Below, in pieces: positions 17,878 through 27,971 of a DNA stretch of 64,000 nt. The position numbers and the translations under genes are program-made. The notes below the pieces were generated by a model. The model did not search any database, was not told the origin of the DNA, and saw only the letters and a program-made list of their open reading frames with translations. The stretch's first letter is position 1; each line of letters opens with the position of its first letter. This stretch comes from Flavobacteria bacterium MS024-3C (GTDB lineage Bacteria > Bacteroidota > Bacteroidia > Flavobacteriales > Flavobacteriaceae), in the NCBI GenBank assembly GCA_000173115.1, contig ABVW01000001.1, positions 485,384 to 549,383 on the forward strand, written 5' to 3'.

Positions 17878-20244
17878 GTGGCTAAAGCAAACACTCCTTC
17901 AAAAAACGCTAAAAAGCAAACCATGCCCAAAGGCTTTAAAACCTATGCAAGGATTTTTTGGGCCCTATTTTTATTAGGTGTTACCGGCTTTTTTAGTCTT
18001 TTTTACCTCGCTTCTATAGGCGTCTTTGGAGACATGCCTACCTTTGATAGGTTGGAAAATCCCCAGACCAATCAGGCCACTCAAATCATCAGTTCAGACA
18101 ATAAAGTATTGGGTACTTTTTATTTAGAGGAGAACAGAAACCCAGTGGCTTTTGAGGAGCTTCCTGAAAACCTGGTGCAAGCCTTATTGGCTACCGAAGA
18201 TGTTCGTTTTTACGACCATTCAGGCATTGACGCTATTGGTACACTAAGGGCGGTGGCTTATTTAGGCACTAGGGGAGGCGCGAGCACCATTACCCAACAA
18301 CTCTCTAAACTGCTCTTTACCAAAAGAGCCTCTTCCAATACATTTGCCAGACTGCTCCAGAAAGTCAAAGAATGGGTCATTGCCACGCGATTGGAGCGCC
18401 AGTACACCAAGAACGAGATCATGGCCATGTACCTCAATATTTACGATTTTGGAAACAATGCAGACGGGATTCGCTCTGCAGCCAATATTTATTTTGGCAA
18501 GGAACCTATGGAGCTGGATCCTAAAGAGTCTGCTATGCTAGTGGGCATGCTTAAAAATTCCAGCCTCTACAATCCCATACCATCTAGAAATCCTGAGGGC
18601 ACCAGAAACAGGAGAAATGCAGTCTTGGCCCAAATGGAGAAGTACGATTTTATAGATCCTGCTACCAAAGACTCCTTGCAAGCAAGGCCTTTGGACTTGA
18701 ATTTTAGCCCTCAGACGCATAGAGACGGAAAAGCCACCTACTTTAGGATGTACCTTCAGGGCTTTTTAAAGCGCTGGATTGCAGAAAACCCCAAAGAAGA
18801 CGGCAGCAAATACAATTTGTATTTAGACGGCCTAAAGGTCTACACCACTATAGATTCTCGCATGCAGGCCAATGCAGAAAACGCAGTAAAGGGACATATG
18901 AAAAACCTTCAGACGGCCTTTTTTAAACAGAATACCAAAAAGAAAAATCCAACCACTCCTTTTAGAGATATTGAACCGGAACAGGAAGAGGCCATTATAG
19001 ACCGCGCTATTAGAACTTCTGAACGCCGCAGACAAATGCGAGAGAAAGGCTTTACAGAGGCCCAGATTGCCGCCAGTTTTAAGGTGAAAAGATCCATGCA
19101 GGTGTTTGATTGGAACAGTCCCAACCAACAGAAGGACACCCTAATGACCCCGCTGGATTCTATCCGATATTACAAATCTTTTTTACGTGCCGCCATGATG
19201 TCTATGGAGCCGCAAACAGGCCATGTACGCGCTTGGGTAGGGGGGGTAAATTACCGCCACTTCCAGTACGACCATGTCATTCAAGGAACCAGGCAGGCAG
19301 GCTCTATCTTTAAACCTTTTGTTTATGCCACCGCTATAGACCAGCTCAGGCTGTCTCCTTGCGAAACCCTTCCAGACACCCAGTTCTGTATTGCCGCAGG
19401 CAAGCATGGAAATATGGAGCGCTGGTGTCCTAAAAACTCTGGAGGCACCTATACCGGGGAAATGCTCACTTACAAACGCGCACTGGCCAGGTCTGTAAAC
19501 TCCGTGACCGCACAGGTCATAGACAAGGTAGGTCCCAATCCGGTGGTGCAATTGGTCAAAAACTTGGGGATTAAAAGCGACTTACTTCCCGTACCTTCTA
19601 TAGCGCTGGGTACCGCAGACGTGAATGTCTATGAAATGGTGGGTGCCTACGGGACTTTTGCCAATAAAGGGGTGTATGTAAAACCTGTAATGGTTACAGC
19701 TATTACAGACAAGGCAGGCACTTTGTTGTACGAATACGTTCCTGAAACCAAAGACGTCATGTCTCAAGATGTGGCCTATACGGTCACCAATTTATTAGAG
19801 GGGGTGACCAAAGACGGCTCTGGAATTAGACTCCGCACAGAAGGGGCAGAGGAATACCGCCCTGAATACAAAGAAATAGTGACCGGTTATCCTTGGGCTT
19901 TTAAAAACCCTATTGCTGGAAAAACAGGGACCACACAAAACCAGTCAGACGGTTGGTTTATGGGTATGGTGCCCAACCTGGTTTCTGTGGTTTGGGTAGG
20001 GGGAGAAGAACGCGCCACCCATTTTGAAACCATAGCCTATGGACAAGGCGCCTCCATGGCCCTACCCATTTGGGCCAATTATATGCGCGACAACTATGCC
20101 ATTCCTGAATTGGGAATTTCAATGGAGGCTTTTGAACGACCAGAAAATCTAAGTATTGTGGTAGATTGCGAGCCTGTAGTCACAGAAGAAGGTGATCCTG
20201 GCATTGATTTGGCAGAAGACGACCTAGAAGGACTGGATTTTTAA
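17878..20244 (+). CDS. Class A penicillin-binding protein (PBP1A-like)
   Basis: 788 residues from a GTG start at 17878; ATG at 17923 is an alternative. A membrane anchor (about 24-50) is followed by a GT51 glycosyltransferase domain (about 75-250) with EDVRFYDHSGID, and a transpeptidase domain with SIFK as the SxxK nucleophile motif, SVN, and KTGT. It polymerises and cross-links peptidoglycan on the outer face of the inner membrane. A charged insertion between the two domains (about 340-410) is longer than in many homologues. It is coupled to gldH by a 5-bp gap. Confidence 0.95.
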   Translation: MAKANTPSKNAKKQTMPKGFKTYARIFWALFLLGVTGFFSLFYLASIGVFGDMPTFDRLENPQTNQATQIISSDNKVLGTFYLEENRNPVAFEELPENLVQALLATEDVRFYDHSGIDAIGTLRAVAYLGTRGGASTITQQLSKLLFTKRASSNTFARLLQKVKEWVIATRLERQYTKNEIMAMYLNIYDFGNNADGIRSAANIYFGKEPMELDPKESAMLVGMLKNSSLYNPIPSRNPEGTRNRRNAVLAQMEKYDFIDPATKDSLQARPLDLNFSPQTHRDGKATYFRMYLQGFLKRWIAENPKEDGSKYNLYLDGLKVYTTIDSRMQANAENAVKGHMKNLQTAFFKQNTKKKNPTTPFRDIEPEQEEAIIDRAIRTSERRRQMREKGFTEAQIAASFKVKRSMQVFDWNSPNQQKDTLMTPLDSIRYYKSFLRAAMMSMEPQTGHVRAWVGGVNYRHFQYDHVIQGTRQAGSIFKPFVYATAIDQLRLSPCETLPDTQFCIAAGKHGNMERWCPKNSGGTYTGEMLTYKRALARSVNSVTAQVIDKVGPNPVVQLVKNLGIKSDLLPVPSIALGTADVNVYEMVGAYGTFANKGVYVKPVMVTAITDKAGTLLYEYVPETKDVMSQDVAYTVTNLLEGVTKDGSGIRLRTEGAEEYRPEYKEIVTGYPWAFKNPIAGKTGTTQNQSDGWFMGMVPNLVSVVWVGGEERATHFETIAYGQGASMALPIWANYMRDNYAIPELGISMEAFERPENLSIVVDCEPVVTEEGDPGIDLAEDDLEGLDF

Positions 20245-20306
20245 ATAGCCCTTTCAGGCCTTCTCAGGCCGATGCTTTTTTCGTACCTTAACATAAACCA
20301 TTTTTT

Positions 20307-21008
20307 ATGATTAATAAAGTAGTTCCTTCTGTACAAGCCGCTATAGAAGGGGTGCAAGACGGCCAAACATTTATGTTGGGTGGTTTTGGGCTCTGTGGGA
20401 TTCCAGAAAACACCATTACTGCCTTAGTGGCCAGTGGCGTAAAAAACCTGACTTGTATTTCGAACAATGCCGGGGTAGCAGATTTTGGCATTGGCCTCAT
20501 GCTTTTAGAGCATCAGGTAAAAACCATGGTTGCTTCTTATGTAGGGGAAAATGACGTCTTTGAGCAGCAAATGCTCTCTGGGGTTTTAGAAGTTATCCTG
20601 ACACCTCAGGGTACATTGGCAGAAAAATGTCGGGCGGCCCAAGCGGGTATCCCCGCTTTTTATACGCCTGCAGGTTACGGTACAGAAGTAGCAGAGGGCA
20701 AGGAAACTAGGGAATTCAACGGCAAAATGCATCTCTTAGAAACGGCGTATAAAGCAGACTTTGCTTTTGTAAAGGCTTGGAAAGGAGATACCGCTGGAAA
20801 TTTAATTTTCAAAGGGACTGCGAGAAACTTTAACGCCTGCATGGCTGGGGCCGCTACCATTACCGTGGCTGAGGTAGAAGAATTGGTCCCAGCAGGGCAC
20901 TTAGACCCCAACCAAATTCATATTCCCGGCATTATGGTACAGCGCATTTTTCAGGGCACGAATTACGAAAAGAGAATAGAACAACGCACCACCAGAACGA
21001 AGGTTTAA
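20307..21008 (+). CDS. scoA: 3-oxoacid CoA-transferase subunit A
   Basis: 233 residues, the normal alpha-subunit length. The start region [34 protein letters not shown] contains the family signature [10 protein letters not shown], and [12 protein letters not shown] and FIKAWKGD-like [11 protein letters not shown] follow. With subunit B it transfers CoA from succinyl-CoA to acetoacetate, opening ketone bodies for use. The partner gene follows after 10 bp. Confidence 0.94.
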   Translation: MINKVVPSVQAAIEGVQDGQTFMLGGFGLCGIPENTITALVASGVKNLTCISNNAGVADFGIGLMLLEHQVKTMVASYVGENDVFEQQMLSGVLEVILTPQGTLAEKCRAAQAGIPAFYTPAGYGTEVAEGKETREFNGKMHLLETAYKADFAFVKAWKGDTAGNLIFKGTARNFNACMAGAATITVAEVEELVPAGHLDPNQIHIPGIMVQRIFQGTNYEKRIEQRTTRTKV

Positions 21009-21018
21009 ACAGCTCATT

Positions 21019-21675
21019 ATGCTAGACAAAAACGGTATTGCAAAACGCATTGCACAGGAAGTTCAAGACGGTTATTACGTAAACTTAGGGATTGGGATAC
21101 CCACCCTAGTAGCGAATTTTGTACGCGAAGACATTTCAGTAGAATTTCAATCTGAGAACGGTGTATTGGGTATGGGTCCTTTCCCTTTCGAAGGCGCAGA
21201 AGACGCAGACCTGATCAATGCGGGAAAACAGACCATTACCACCCTTCCAGGGGCCGCTTTTTTTGACTCTGCCATGAGCTTTGGTATGATCCGCGCCAAA
21301 CAGGTGCACCTTACTATTTTAGGGGCTATGGAAGTGGCCCAAAACGGCGACATTGCCAACTGGAAAATCCCAGGGGTCATGGTCAAAGGTATGGGTGGCG
21401 CTATGGATCTTGTGGCTTCTGCAGACAATATTATCGTGGCCATGATGCACACCAACAAAAAAGGAGACTCCAAACTCCTCAAACGCTGCTCTCTACCGCT
21501 TACAGGCGTAGGCTGTGTAAAAAAAATAGTCACCAACCTAGCCGTAATAGAAGTGACCCCAGAAGGCTTTAAACTCCTCGAACGCGCTCCAGGGGTTTCT
21601 GTTGCAGACATTCAGGCCGCCACCGAAGGACAGCTCATTATTCCAGCAGTGGTTCCGGAGATTGTGGTCTGGTAG
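21019..21675 (+). CDS. scoB: 3-oxoacid CoA-transferase subunit B
   Basis: 218 residues. It carries the active-site glutamate in SENGVLGMGPFP, the family motif YVNLGIGIPTLVANF and the later DLINAGKQTITTLPGAAFFDSAMSFGMIR. It forms the catalytic half of succinyl-CoA:3-ketoacid CoA-transferase with scoA, 10 bp upstream. Confidence 0.95.
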   Translation: MLDKNGIAKRIAQEVQDGYYVNLGIGIPTLVANFVREDISVEFQSENGVLGMGPFPFEGAEDADLINAGKQTITTLPGAAFFDSAMSFGMIRAKQVHLTILGAMEVAQNGDIANWKIPGVMVKGMGGAMDLVASADNIIVAMMHTNKKGDSKLLKRCSLPLTGVGCVKKIVTNLAVIEVTPEGFKLLERAPGVSVADIQAATEGQLIIPAVVPEIVVW

Positions 21676-21741
21676 GTAACACTAGTTACAAATGAACCCA
21701 TTTGCTACCCGTATCTTTAGGTAAATTAAAACCCCGAGATT

Positions 21742-22344
21742 ATGAGAAATGTAGCCCTAATTTTCGCCTTAATACTGAGTGTGAGTTGTTCTAAAGACGA
21801 CACTATAGAAACCGTTACAACCGCTGAATTAACCCCTCAAGAAATAGCAGATTTAAGTGTGCTTCGTGAAGAAGAAAAGCTTGCGAGAGACGTTTATTTA
21901 TATGCATATGACACCTACGGACTAGCCATTTTTAATAATATTTCCAAGAGTGAGCAGACCCATATGGATAAAGTCCTTAGCTTGTTAGATGCCTATGGAT
22001 TGGAAGATTCTGCCCATCCAGATCGAGGTGTTTTAAATAAGGTTGAATTATCTGAGCTTTATGAATCCCTTACCACCAAAGCAGCCCTTTCGTTGGAAGA
22101 CGCGCTACAAGTGGGGGCAACCATTGAAGATTTAGACATATCTGATATCAATGAGTTTTTAAGCCGAACGCAAGAACCTTCGATTGTCGTTGTATATGAA
22201 AGTTTGAATTGCGGTTCTAAAAACCACAACAGATCCTTTAACGGACAAATAGAAAGCCATGGTGATACGTATGCACCTCAATTTATTAGCCAGGATGAAT
22301 TTGAAACAATTCTCAGTCAGCCTAGTGGAGGTTGTGGTAATTAA
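21742..22344 (+). CDS. DUF2202 (ferritin-like fold) lipoprotein
   Basis: 200 residues. The signal ends in a lipobox (SVSC, Cys about 16). The mature part is helical, with REEEKLARDVYLYAYDTYGLAIFNNISKSEQTHMDKV, which places Glu and Glu-x-x-His residues as in ferritin-like four-helix bundles; this is the DUF2202 family. Metal binding is expected from the fold but the role is unknown. A TATCTTTA box at 21712-21719 could be its promoter, and a strong bidirectional terminator follows. Confidence 0.83.
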   Translation: MRNVALIFALILSVSCSKDDTIETVTTAELTPQEIADLSVLREEEKLARDVYLYAYDTYGLAIFNNISKSEQTHMDKVLSLLDAYGLEDSAHPDRGVLNKVELSELYESLTTKAALSLEDALQVGATIEDLDISDINEFLSRTQEPSIVVVYESLNCGSKNHNRSFNGQIESHGDTYAPQFISQDEFETILSQPSGGCGN

Positions 22345-22354
22345 CACGGACCAT

Positions 22355-22389
22355 AAAAAAACCCCTTAGCGAAAGCTAAGGGGTTTTTT
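22355..22389. terminator. Bidirectional terminator between the DUF2202 gene and sdhB
   Basis: A near-perfect 15-bp stem (A tract, ACCCCTTAGC / GCTAAGGGGT, T tract) closed by a GAAA tetraloop. A and T tracts on both sides allow termination of the plus-strand lipoprotein gene and of the minus-strand sdh operon. Confidence 0.93.
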
Positions 22390-22429
22390 AGTGCACTGGG
22401 CGGAGCCCAAAATATATTTATAAGGATTT

Positions 22430-23176
22430 TTATCCCTTGATGTTTGCGCTTAAGAATTCACGGTTCAGACGGGCGATGTTTTCTAGTGAAATCCCTTTAG
22501 GACACTCTATCTCACAGGCGCCTGTATTGGTGCAGTTACCAAAACCTTCTAGATCCATTTGACGCACCATGTTTTCTACACGCTCTGTAGCCTCTACCTG
22601 TCCTTGAGGAAGGAGTGCGTATTGAGACACTTTTGCTGAGGTAAATAACATGGCAGAAGCGTTCTTACAAGCCGCTACACAAGCCCCACAACCAATACAA
22701 GCCGCTGCAGCAAATGCGCTGTCTGCATCTTGTTTGTTAATAGGAATGGCGTTGGCGTCTAAGGTATTTCCTGAAGTATTTACAGACACATAACCTCCTG
22801 ACTGCTGAATGCGGTCAAAAGCAGAGCGGTCTACAATGAGGTCTTTGATTACAGGGAATGCTTTGGCCCTGAAAGGCTCAATGGCAATGGTGTCGCCATC
22901 TTTAAAGCTACGCATGTGTAATTGACAGGTGGTGACCATACGGTCTGGACCGTGCGGTTCTCCATTGATTTGTAAAGAACAAGATCCGCAGATCCCTTCC
23001 CTACAATCGTGGTCAAATTCCACAGGAGTTTCTCCTTTGTTAATCAAACCTTCATTTAAGACATCTAGCATTTCTAAGAAAGACATGTCTCCCTCAATCC
23101 CGTCAATAGGGTAGGTTTGCATTTTTCCTTTGCTGTTGGCGCTGTCTTGTCGCCAAATTTTTAAAGTGAGCTTCAT
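22430..23176 (-). CDS. sdhB: Succinate dehydrogenase/fumarate reductase iron-sulfur subunit
   Basis: 248 residues. The 2Fe-2S ligands are in [12 protein letters not shown] with a later Cys (TTCQL); the C-terminal ferredoxin domain has [11 protein letters not shown] and [14 protein letters not shown] for the 4Fe-4S and 3Fe-4S clusters. It relays electrons from the flavoprotein to the quinone site. It is the last gene of sdhCAB, 9 bp after sdhA. Confidence 0.96.
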   Translation of the reverse strand: MKLTLKIWRQDSANSKGKMQTYPIDGIEGDMSFLEMLDVLNEGLINKGETPVEFDHDCREGICGSCSLQINGEPHGPDRMVTTCQLHMRSFKDGDTIAIEPFRAKAFPVIKDLIVDRSAFDRIQQSGGYVSVNTSGNTLDANAIPINKQDADSAFAAAACIGCGACVAACKNASAMLFTSAKVSQYALLPQGQVEATERVENMVRQMDLEGFGNCTNTGACEIECPKGISLENIARLNREFLSANIKG

Positions 23177-23185
23177 AGGTCTTTT

Positions 23186-25189
23186 TTATTTGTAGCTTCT
23201 GGTCTTAACTTCTATATTTTCGTACACCAATTCTTCTTTGTGAAGCACAGCGTCTTTAGGTGCGCCCTTGTACTCCCATGCAGAGACAAATTTAAAGTTT
23301 TCGTCGTCCCTAAGGGCTTCTCCCTCTGGTGTTTGGTACTCTTCTCTAAAGTGTCCGCCACAAGATTCGTTTCTTGTTAAGGCATCTTTAGCAAACAATT
23401 CACCGAGTTCTAAAAAGTCTGCCACACGGCCTGCTTTCTCTAGCTCTTGGTTTTTGGTGTTTATGTCTCCTGGGATTTTTACATTTTCCCAAAAGTCGGC
23501 TCTTAAAGCGGCTATTTCTTCAATGGCCTCGTTAAGCTCTTTTTCGTTTCTAGACATCCCACATTTGTTCCACATGATTTTTCCGAGCTTCTTGTGGTAG
23601 TAGTCTACAGAATGCAATCCTTTTCCTGCTTTCATTTTGGCCATTCTATCGGTCACCTCTTTTTCAGCGGCTTCGAATTCAGGACTGTCTGTTGGGATGG
23701 TTCCTGTGGCAATGTCGTCTGCCAAATAGTCTCCAACTGTAGAAGGCAATACGAAGTATCCGTCTGCCAGACCCTGCATTAATGCAGAGGCGCCAAGGCG
23801 GTTGGCTCCGTGGTCACTAAAGTTGGCTTCACCAGCGGCAAAACAACCTGGAATGGTGGTTTGTAAGTTATAATCTACCCAAAGACCTCCCATAGTGTAG
23901 TGCACTGCTGGGTAAATCATCATAGGGGTTTTGTATGGGTTCTCATCTACGATCTTCTCGTACATCTGGAAAAGGTTCCCGTATTTAGCAGCAATAATGG
24001 CTTCTCCAAGTACCCTTACTTCTATGTCAGAAGCGTCTTTTTGTCCTGAGATAAGCGCTTTTTCTTTTCCGTAACGCATAATGGCAGCGTCAAAGTCCAA
24101 GTAAACGGCTTCTCCTGTTTTATTTACCCCAAATCCAGCGTCACAACGCTCTTTAGCTGCTCTAGAAGCTACGTCTCTAGGCACTAAATTTCCAAAAGCA
24201 GGGTAGCGTCTTTCCAAGAAATAATCCCTGTCTGCTTCTACAATTTGAGTAGGTTTTAATTTTCCAGCCCTAATGGCGTCTGCATCTTCTTTTTTTGCGG
24301 GCACCCAAATACGTCCGTCATTTCTAAGGGACTCAGACATGAGCGTTAGCTTAGACTGGTGGTCTCCAGAAACAGGAATACAGGTAGGGTGAATTTGCGT
24401 AAAACATGGGTTGGCAAAATAAGCCCCTCTTCTGTGGGCACGCCAAGCGGCCATGACATTAGATCCCATAGCATTGGTAGAAAGGAAGAATACGTTTCCG
24501 TAACCTCCAGAAGCCAATACTACTGCATGTGCAGAATGACGCTCAATGGCTCCAGTGACTAAGTCTCTGGCAATAATTCCTCTTGCCTTACCACCTACCA
24601 AGACCAAATCTAGCATTTCATGGCGGTTGTAAGGGGTAATTTTACCACGGTTAATCTGACGGTTCATGGCAGAGTAAGCGCCTAATAAAAGTTGTTGTCC
24701 TGTCTGTCCTTTCGCGTAGAAAGTCCTAGATACCAATACCCCTCCAAAAGAGCGGTTGTCTAATTGACCCCCATATTCTCTGGCAAAAGGCACCCCTTGG
24801 GCCACACATTGGTCAATAATATTTCCAGACACTTCAGCCAAACGGTAAACATTGGCCTCTCTAGAGCGGTAATCTCCTCCTTTAACGGTGTCATAGAACA
24901 AACGGTAGTTAGAATCTCCGTCGCCTTGGTAGTTTTTAGAAGCGTTAATCCCTCCTTGTGCTGCAATAGAGTGCGCACGTCTGGGGGAATCTTGGTAGCA
25001 AAATGTCTTTACGTTGTACCCTAGCTCTGCGAGCGATGCCGCGGCGGCACCACCAGCCAATCCAGTCCCCACCACAATCACGTCTATCTTACGCTTATTG
25101 GCTGGGTTTACTAGGTTAATCTTGTTTTTATGTGCCGTCCATTTTTGGTCTAAGGGACCTTTTGGCACTTTTGAATCTAGTACACTCAT
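23186..25189 (-). CDS. sdhA: Succinate dehydrogenase/fumarate reductase flavoprotein subunit
   Basis: 667 residues. The FAD-binding dinucleotide fold is [19 protein letters not shown] near residues 36-54; [11 protein letters not shown] holds the His that carries covalent FAD; the substrate region HPT and RRY, and GGLWVDYN and [10 protein letters not shown] are canonical. The length and form fit the Bacteroidota/Bacillus-type (menaquinone-linked) enzyme. It oxidises succinate in the TCA cycle, or runs in reverse with low-potential quinone. It sits 4 bp from sdhC. Confidence 0.96.
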   Translation of the reverse strand: MSVLDSKVPKGPLDQKWTAHKNKINLVNPANKRKIDVIVVGTGLAGGAAAASLAELGYNVKTFCYQDSPRRAHSIAAQGGINASKNYQGDGDSNYRLFYDTVKGGDYRSREANVYRLAEVSGNIIDQCVAQGVPFAREYGGQLDNRSFGGVLVSRTFYAKGQTGQQLLLGAYSAMNRQINRGKITPYNRHEMLDLVLVGGKARGIIARDLVTGAIERHSAHAVVLASGGYGNVFFLSTNAMGSNVMAAWRAHRRGAYFANPCFTQIHPTCIPVSGDHQSKLTLMSESLRNDGRIWVPAKKEDADAIRAGKLKPTQIVEADRDYFLERRYPAFGNLVPRDVASRAAKERCDAGFGVNKTGEAVYLDFDAAIMRYGKEKALISGQKDASDIEVRVLGEAIIAAKYGNLFQMYEKIVDENPYKTPMMIYPAVHYTMGGLWVDYNLQTTIPGCFAAGEANFSDHGANRLGASALMQGLADGYFVLPSTVGDYLADDIATGTIPTDSPEFEAAEKEVTDRMAKMKAGKGLHSVDYYHKKLGKIMWNKCGMSRNEKELNEAIEEIAALRADFWENVKIPGDINTKNQELEKAGRVADFLELGELFAKDALTRNESCGGHFREEYQTPEGEALRDDENFKFVSAWEYKGAPKDAVLHKEELVYENIEVKTRSYK

Positions 25190-25193
25190 AAGG

Positions 25194-25862
25194 CTACTGC
25201 GTTATAGGGTTTAAATGATGGTATATGGCAATAAAGGCAAATCCCAATGGGATGGCTATGGCATATACTTTGGTAAATGTTTTTATAGCGGCGCTGTATT
25301 TGTTGTTCACTCCCATAGTTTGGAAGGAAGAAGCGAAACCGTGCAATAAGTGAAGTGCTAAAAGCACAAAAGAAATCACATACAAGCCTGTTTTGATAGG
25401 AGAATGAAATTTTTCTACGGTCTCTGCATAGTAGCGCGTAGGGTCTTCTGGGCTAAATTCCACGTATTTGTAGACCATTTCATGAAACCAGAAGTCATAC
25501 ATATGTACGAATAAAAAAGCCAATACAGTGGCTCCTGATATAATCATATTTCTTGAGATCCAAGAAGCATTAGCGCCGCCGTTGTATTTAAAGTAACGAA
25601 CGCCACGGGCTTTTCTATTTTGGATTTCTAAAACAAAGCCCATCACAAAGTGCACAATCACCCCAGCAATAAGCACCGGTTGCAGCGCGTATTGAACCAA
25701 AGGATTGTATCCCATGAAATGAGACCAAGTATTAAAGGTGTCTGGCGCAATAACGGAAGTGATGTTAATCACAAAATGTTGCCCCAAGAAAAACACTAAA
25801 AATAAGCCTGATAGGGCCATCACAATTTTTCTTGCTATGGATGATGAAGGTATTCCACTCAT
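25194..25862 (-). CDS. sdhC: Succinate dehydrogenase cytochrome b subunit (fused, five helices)
   Basis: 222 residues with five hydrophobic segments and His residues placed for two b haems (for example [34 protein letters not shown]). This is the single-subunit B-type anchor; there is no sdhD. It is the first gene of the operon. The promoter upstream has a clear -33/-7 pair (see 25883-25914). Confidence 0.94.
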   Translation of the reverse strand: MSGIPSSSIARKIVMALSGLFLVFFLGQHFVINITSVIAPDTFNTWSHFMGYNPLVQYALQPVLIAGVIVHFVMGFVLEIQNRKARGVRYFKYNGGANASWISRNMIISGATVLAFLFVHMYDFWFHEMVYKYVEFSPEDPTRYYAETVEKFHSPIKTGLYVISFVLLALHLLHGFASSFQTMGVNNKYSAAIKTFTKVYAIAIPLGFAFIAIYHHLNPITQ

Positions 25863-25882
25863 GTTCTGAATAATTTTACGAG

Positions 25883-25914
25883 CAAATTTACAGCACGGTG
25901 CTGGTTATAACAAA
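25883..25914 (-). promoter_or_regulatory. Promoter of sdhCAB with a dyad in the spacer
   Basis: On the minus strand a TTTG -33 box (25914-25911) and a TAAATTTG -7 box (25890-25883) are separated by 20 bp, matching the Bacteroidota housekeeping consensus. The spacer carries the perfect dyad CAGCACGGTGCTG (25891-25903), a possible operator. Transcription would start about 14 bp before the sdhC ATG. Confidence 0.7.
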
Positions 25915-26043
25915 CTTTAAGGCAGGATAATGCGCTATTTGTTCTTAAAAAAAATACCCCCCAATCATTTGTTGCAAATATAAATTCACAAGGGGGCAAA
26001 AAGGTAAACAAAAATGGCGCCTTGTCTACGCTTAACGCCTGGG

Positions 26044-26829
26044 TTAATCCCTTCCGAGGCAATAGGCAATGCCTCCGCTGAGGTGGTCCAAGAAAGTGGC
26101 TTCCTCAAAAGAAGCTTCTGTGTGGCCGCCGCCAGTGTAGAAAGCCCTGCCGCCAAGACTTTCATGGTACCAGGCAATGGGGTGGTTTGCACCATTGGTC
26201 CCACCACTATAAGAGCCCTCTTCCAAGTTTATAAGCACCTTTATTGCGGGGTTAATGTTTTTGTAATTGTACCATTCGTCTGCCCTGGTCCATGACAGCG
26301 GGAGATTTTTGGTTGCTGGGTGCTTGCTGTCTAAGACGCGCATCTGGGCAGTGAGCACATTGGGATCATTGGGGTGGCTCTCAAAATATGCCCCCACTAA
26401 TTTTCCATAAAATGGCCATTCGTATTCTGTGTCTGCTGCAGCGTGAATGCCCATAAACGCACCGCCGTTAGAGATGTAATTCTCAAAGGCTTTTTGCTGA
26501 TTTTCATTGAGTACTTCAAGGGTAGTACTCAAGAATAACACCAATTGGTATTTTTTTAAATTGTCTGGATGAAAAGAAAAGGCATCTTCTGTTTGGGTCA
26601 CTTCAAAACCGTCTTTTTCTCCGAGTGTTTTTAGGGCTTTTACGCCAGCTTCAATACTGCTGTGTCTCCAGCCTGTTGTTTTGGTAAAAACCATGATCTG
26701 CGCAGGGTCTAATGCGTTATTTTCTTGTGCAAACGCTCCAACGGAGCCAAGTAAAAAGCCTGTGAGAACTAAGGTTTTAAATAGCCAAAAAGGGTTCAGG
26801 CTTCGGGAATGAGTCATGGTGGTTTTCAT
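26044..26829 (-). CDS. Secreted ThuA-like domain protein
   Basis: 261 residues: a signal peptide (about 1-34, ending GAFA) and a ThuA domain, a class I glutamine-amidotransferase-like fold (PAQIMVFTKTTGWRHSSIEAG, GGAFMGIHAAADTEYEW, HPIAWYHESLGGRAFYTGGGHTEASF). Bacteroidota encode many such proteins near sugar-degradation genes, and some are proposed to act on keto-sugars or as lectin-like partners. No sugar gene lies here, so the substrate is unknown. It lies 26 bp downstream of the AraC gene on the same strand. Confidence 0.85.
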   Translation of the reverse strand: MKTTMTHSRSLNPFWLFKTLVLTGFLLGSVGAFAQENNALDPAQIMVFTKTTGWRHSSIEAGVKALKTLGEKDGFEVTQTEDAFSFHPDNLKKYQLVLFLSTTLEVLNENQQKAFENYISNGGAFMGIHAAADTEYEWPFYGKLVGAYFESHPNDPNVLTAQMRVLDSKHPATKNLPLSWTRADEWYNYKNINPAIKVLINLEEGSYSGGTNGANHPIAWYHESLGGRAFYTGGGHTEASFEEATFLDHLSGGIAYCLGRD

Positions 26830-26855
26830 GTTAGTAGATGTAAAAAGTAACTAGA

Positions 26856-27752
26856 TTAAACCGCACTAGCTGCTGCTGCGGTGAGGTATTTTTTTGGTGT
26901 AGTGCCATATTTCTTTTTAAAGGCCGCTATATAGTGACTGGCCGTTGAGTAGCCTATTTTAAGGCCCACTTCATTCACATTATAGGCCCCTGAAACCAGT
27001 AATTTTCTGCCGTATTCCATCTTGTAGTCAAACAAGAAACTGTACACGGAGTCTCCGTAAACTTGTTTAAACCCTTCTTTGAGTTTTTTGAGACTCAGGC
27101 CAATTTCTTGAGACAGCTCCGTGAGGGTAGGAGGCTCCGCCATTCTAGCCACAACAATTTCTTTGGCCTTTCTAATGCGTTTTAAGTTGTCTTCATCTAC
27201 TAAAAAGGGACATTGTGCGGTGTCTGCCTCTTCAGAAACATTAAAGTATAAAGCCATGAGCTCATAGACCTTGGCTTTTATATAGAGCTCCTTAATATTA
27301 GGATGCAAAGTATTGTGCATTAGCTGGCTAATCACTACCGCAATGGATGGAGACACCGCCTCCTGCGCATAGTATTTTTTGTCTTTGTTTTCGCTGCTTA
27401 AAAAAGGGATAATATGGGCCTCTTTAGAAAACAAGGTGTGGAATTTTCTCAGGGTCATGACCACAGAAAACATCCAAGCATTGGGCTGAAGCACCGCATT
27501 GAGCGGCAGGTCTTTTTGGGTGTTGTATAATAATAAAGACTGTTCTTCAGAAACAGGAAGGCTGTAAGCACCTTCATTAAAAAGAAAGTCTGCACTGCCC
27601 TTGAGGCAGAAATGAAACTGAATGTAACTGCTGTCTATGGACTTACTGAGCTTTTGAGGTAAAGGACTGTTATTCTGTATTTTAAGTACATAAAAACCTT
27701 CTTCTAAATAAATTTCTTCGAAGGGACTCAGCGCGTTGTTTTTCTCTTCCAT
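26856..27752 (-). CDS. AraC-family transcriptional regulator (PchR-like)
   Basis: 298 residues. The C-terminal 100 residues hold both AraC helix-turn-helix units (PTLTELSQEIGLSLKKLKEGFKQVYG and VNEVGLKIGYSTASHYIAAFKKKYGTTPKKYL). The N-terminal half (YIQFHFCLKGSADFLFNEG...) is a cupin-like ligand domain as in PchR/YbtA regulators of siderophore and haem genes. It is divergent from hemA, an arrangement I recall from other Flavobacteriaceae. An ICE-like palindrome lies at its predicted transcription start, suggesting that iron or haem status controls it. Confidence 0.88.
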   Translation of the reverse strand: MEEKNNALSPFEEIYLEEGFYVLKIQNNSPLPQKLSKSIDSSYIQFHFCLKGSADFLFNEGAYSLPVSEEQSLLLYNTQKDLPLNAVLQPNAWMFSVVMTLRKFHTLFSKEAHIIPFLSSENKDKKYYAQEAVSPSIAVVISQLMHNTLHPNIKELYIKAKVYELMALYFNVSEEADTAQCPFLVDEDNLKRIRKAKEIVVARMAEPPTLTELSQEIGLSLKKLKEGFKQVYGDSVYSFLFDYKMEYGRKLLVSGAYNVNEVGLKIGYSTASHYIAAFKKKYGTTPKKYLTAAAASAV

Positions 27753-27772
27753 ATAGATTTTATGAAGCGTTA

Positions 27773-27799
27773 TTTTATTTAGAATTATTCTAAATAAAA
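27773..27799. promoter_or_regulatory. 27-bp perfect palindrome (ICE/Irr-like box) upstream of araC and hemA
   Basis: Thirteen-base arms flank a central T; the core is ATTTAGAATTATTCTAAAT (27777-27795). On the minus strand, a TTTG (27829-27826) and a TACTTTTT (27804-27797), 21 bp apart, form a plausible araC promoter, so the palindrome covers the expected start of transcription 25-45 bp before the araC ATG. The core equals the form TTTAGAAnnnTTCTAAA of the alphaproteobacterial iron control element bound by Irr. A related site lies before sufA. Confidence 0.7.
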
Positions 27800-27928
27800 A
27801 AGTAATACCCTAAGGCTTAGCCCAACAAAAATAAGAAACTGTGCGCATTTTAAATAAAAATGCATAGAAAATATTCTGTGGCGACACTTATAGTTCCTAC
27901 AGCGTTATTTTTATCTTTATTGTGGGCT

Positions 27929-27936
27929 TACTTTTG
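27929..27936 (+). promoter_or_regulatory. Predicted -7 element TACTTTTG for the hem operon
   Basis: An exact TANNTTTG match 35 bp before the hemA ATG at 27972, with a T-rich -33 region. It faces away from the araC promoter. Confidence 0.6.
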
Positions 27937-27971
27937 TACTCCGTTTGAAAATCAAGAAGCTGGGCGAAAGC

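Noticed and set aside
19183..19551. 122-codon minus-strand frame inside the PBP gene
   Set aside because: It is a shadow ORF over the transpeptidase domain, with no motifs.
25859..26062. Small minus-strand frame upstream of sdhC
   Set aside because: It covers the sdh promoter boxes and has no family likeness.
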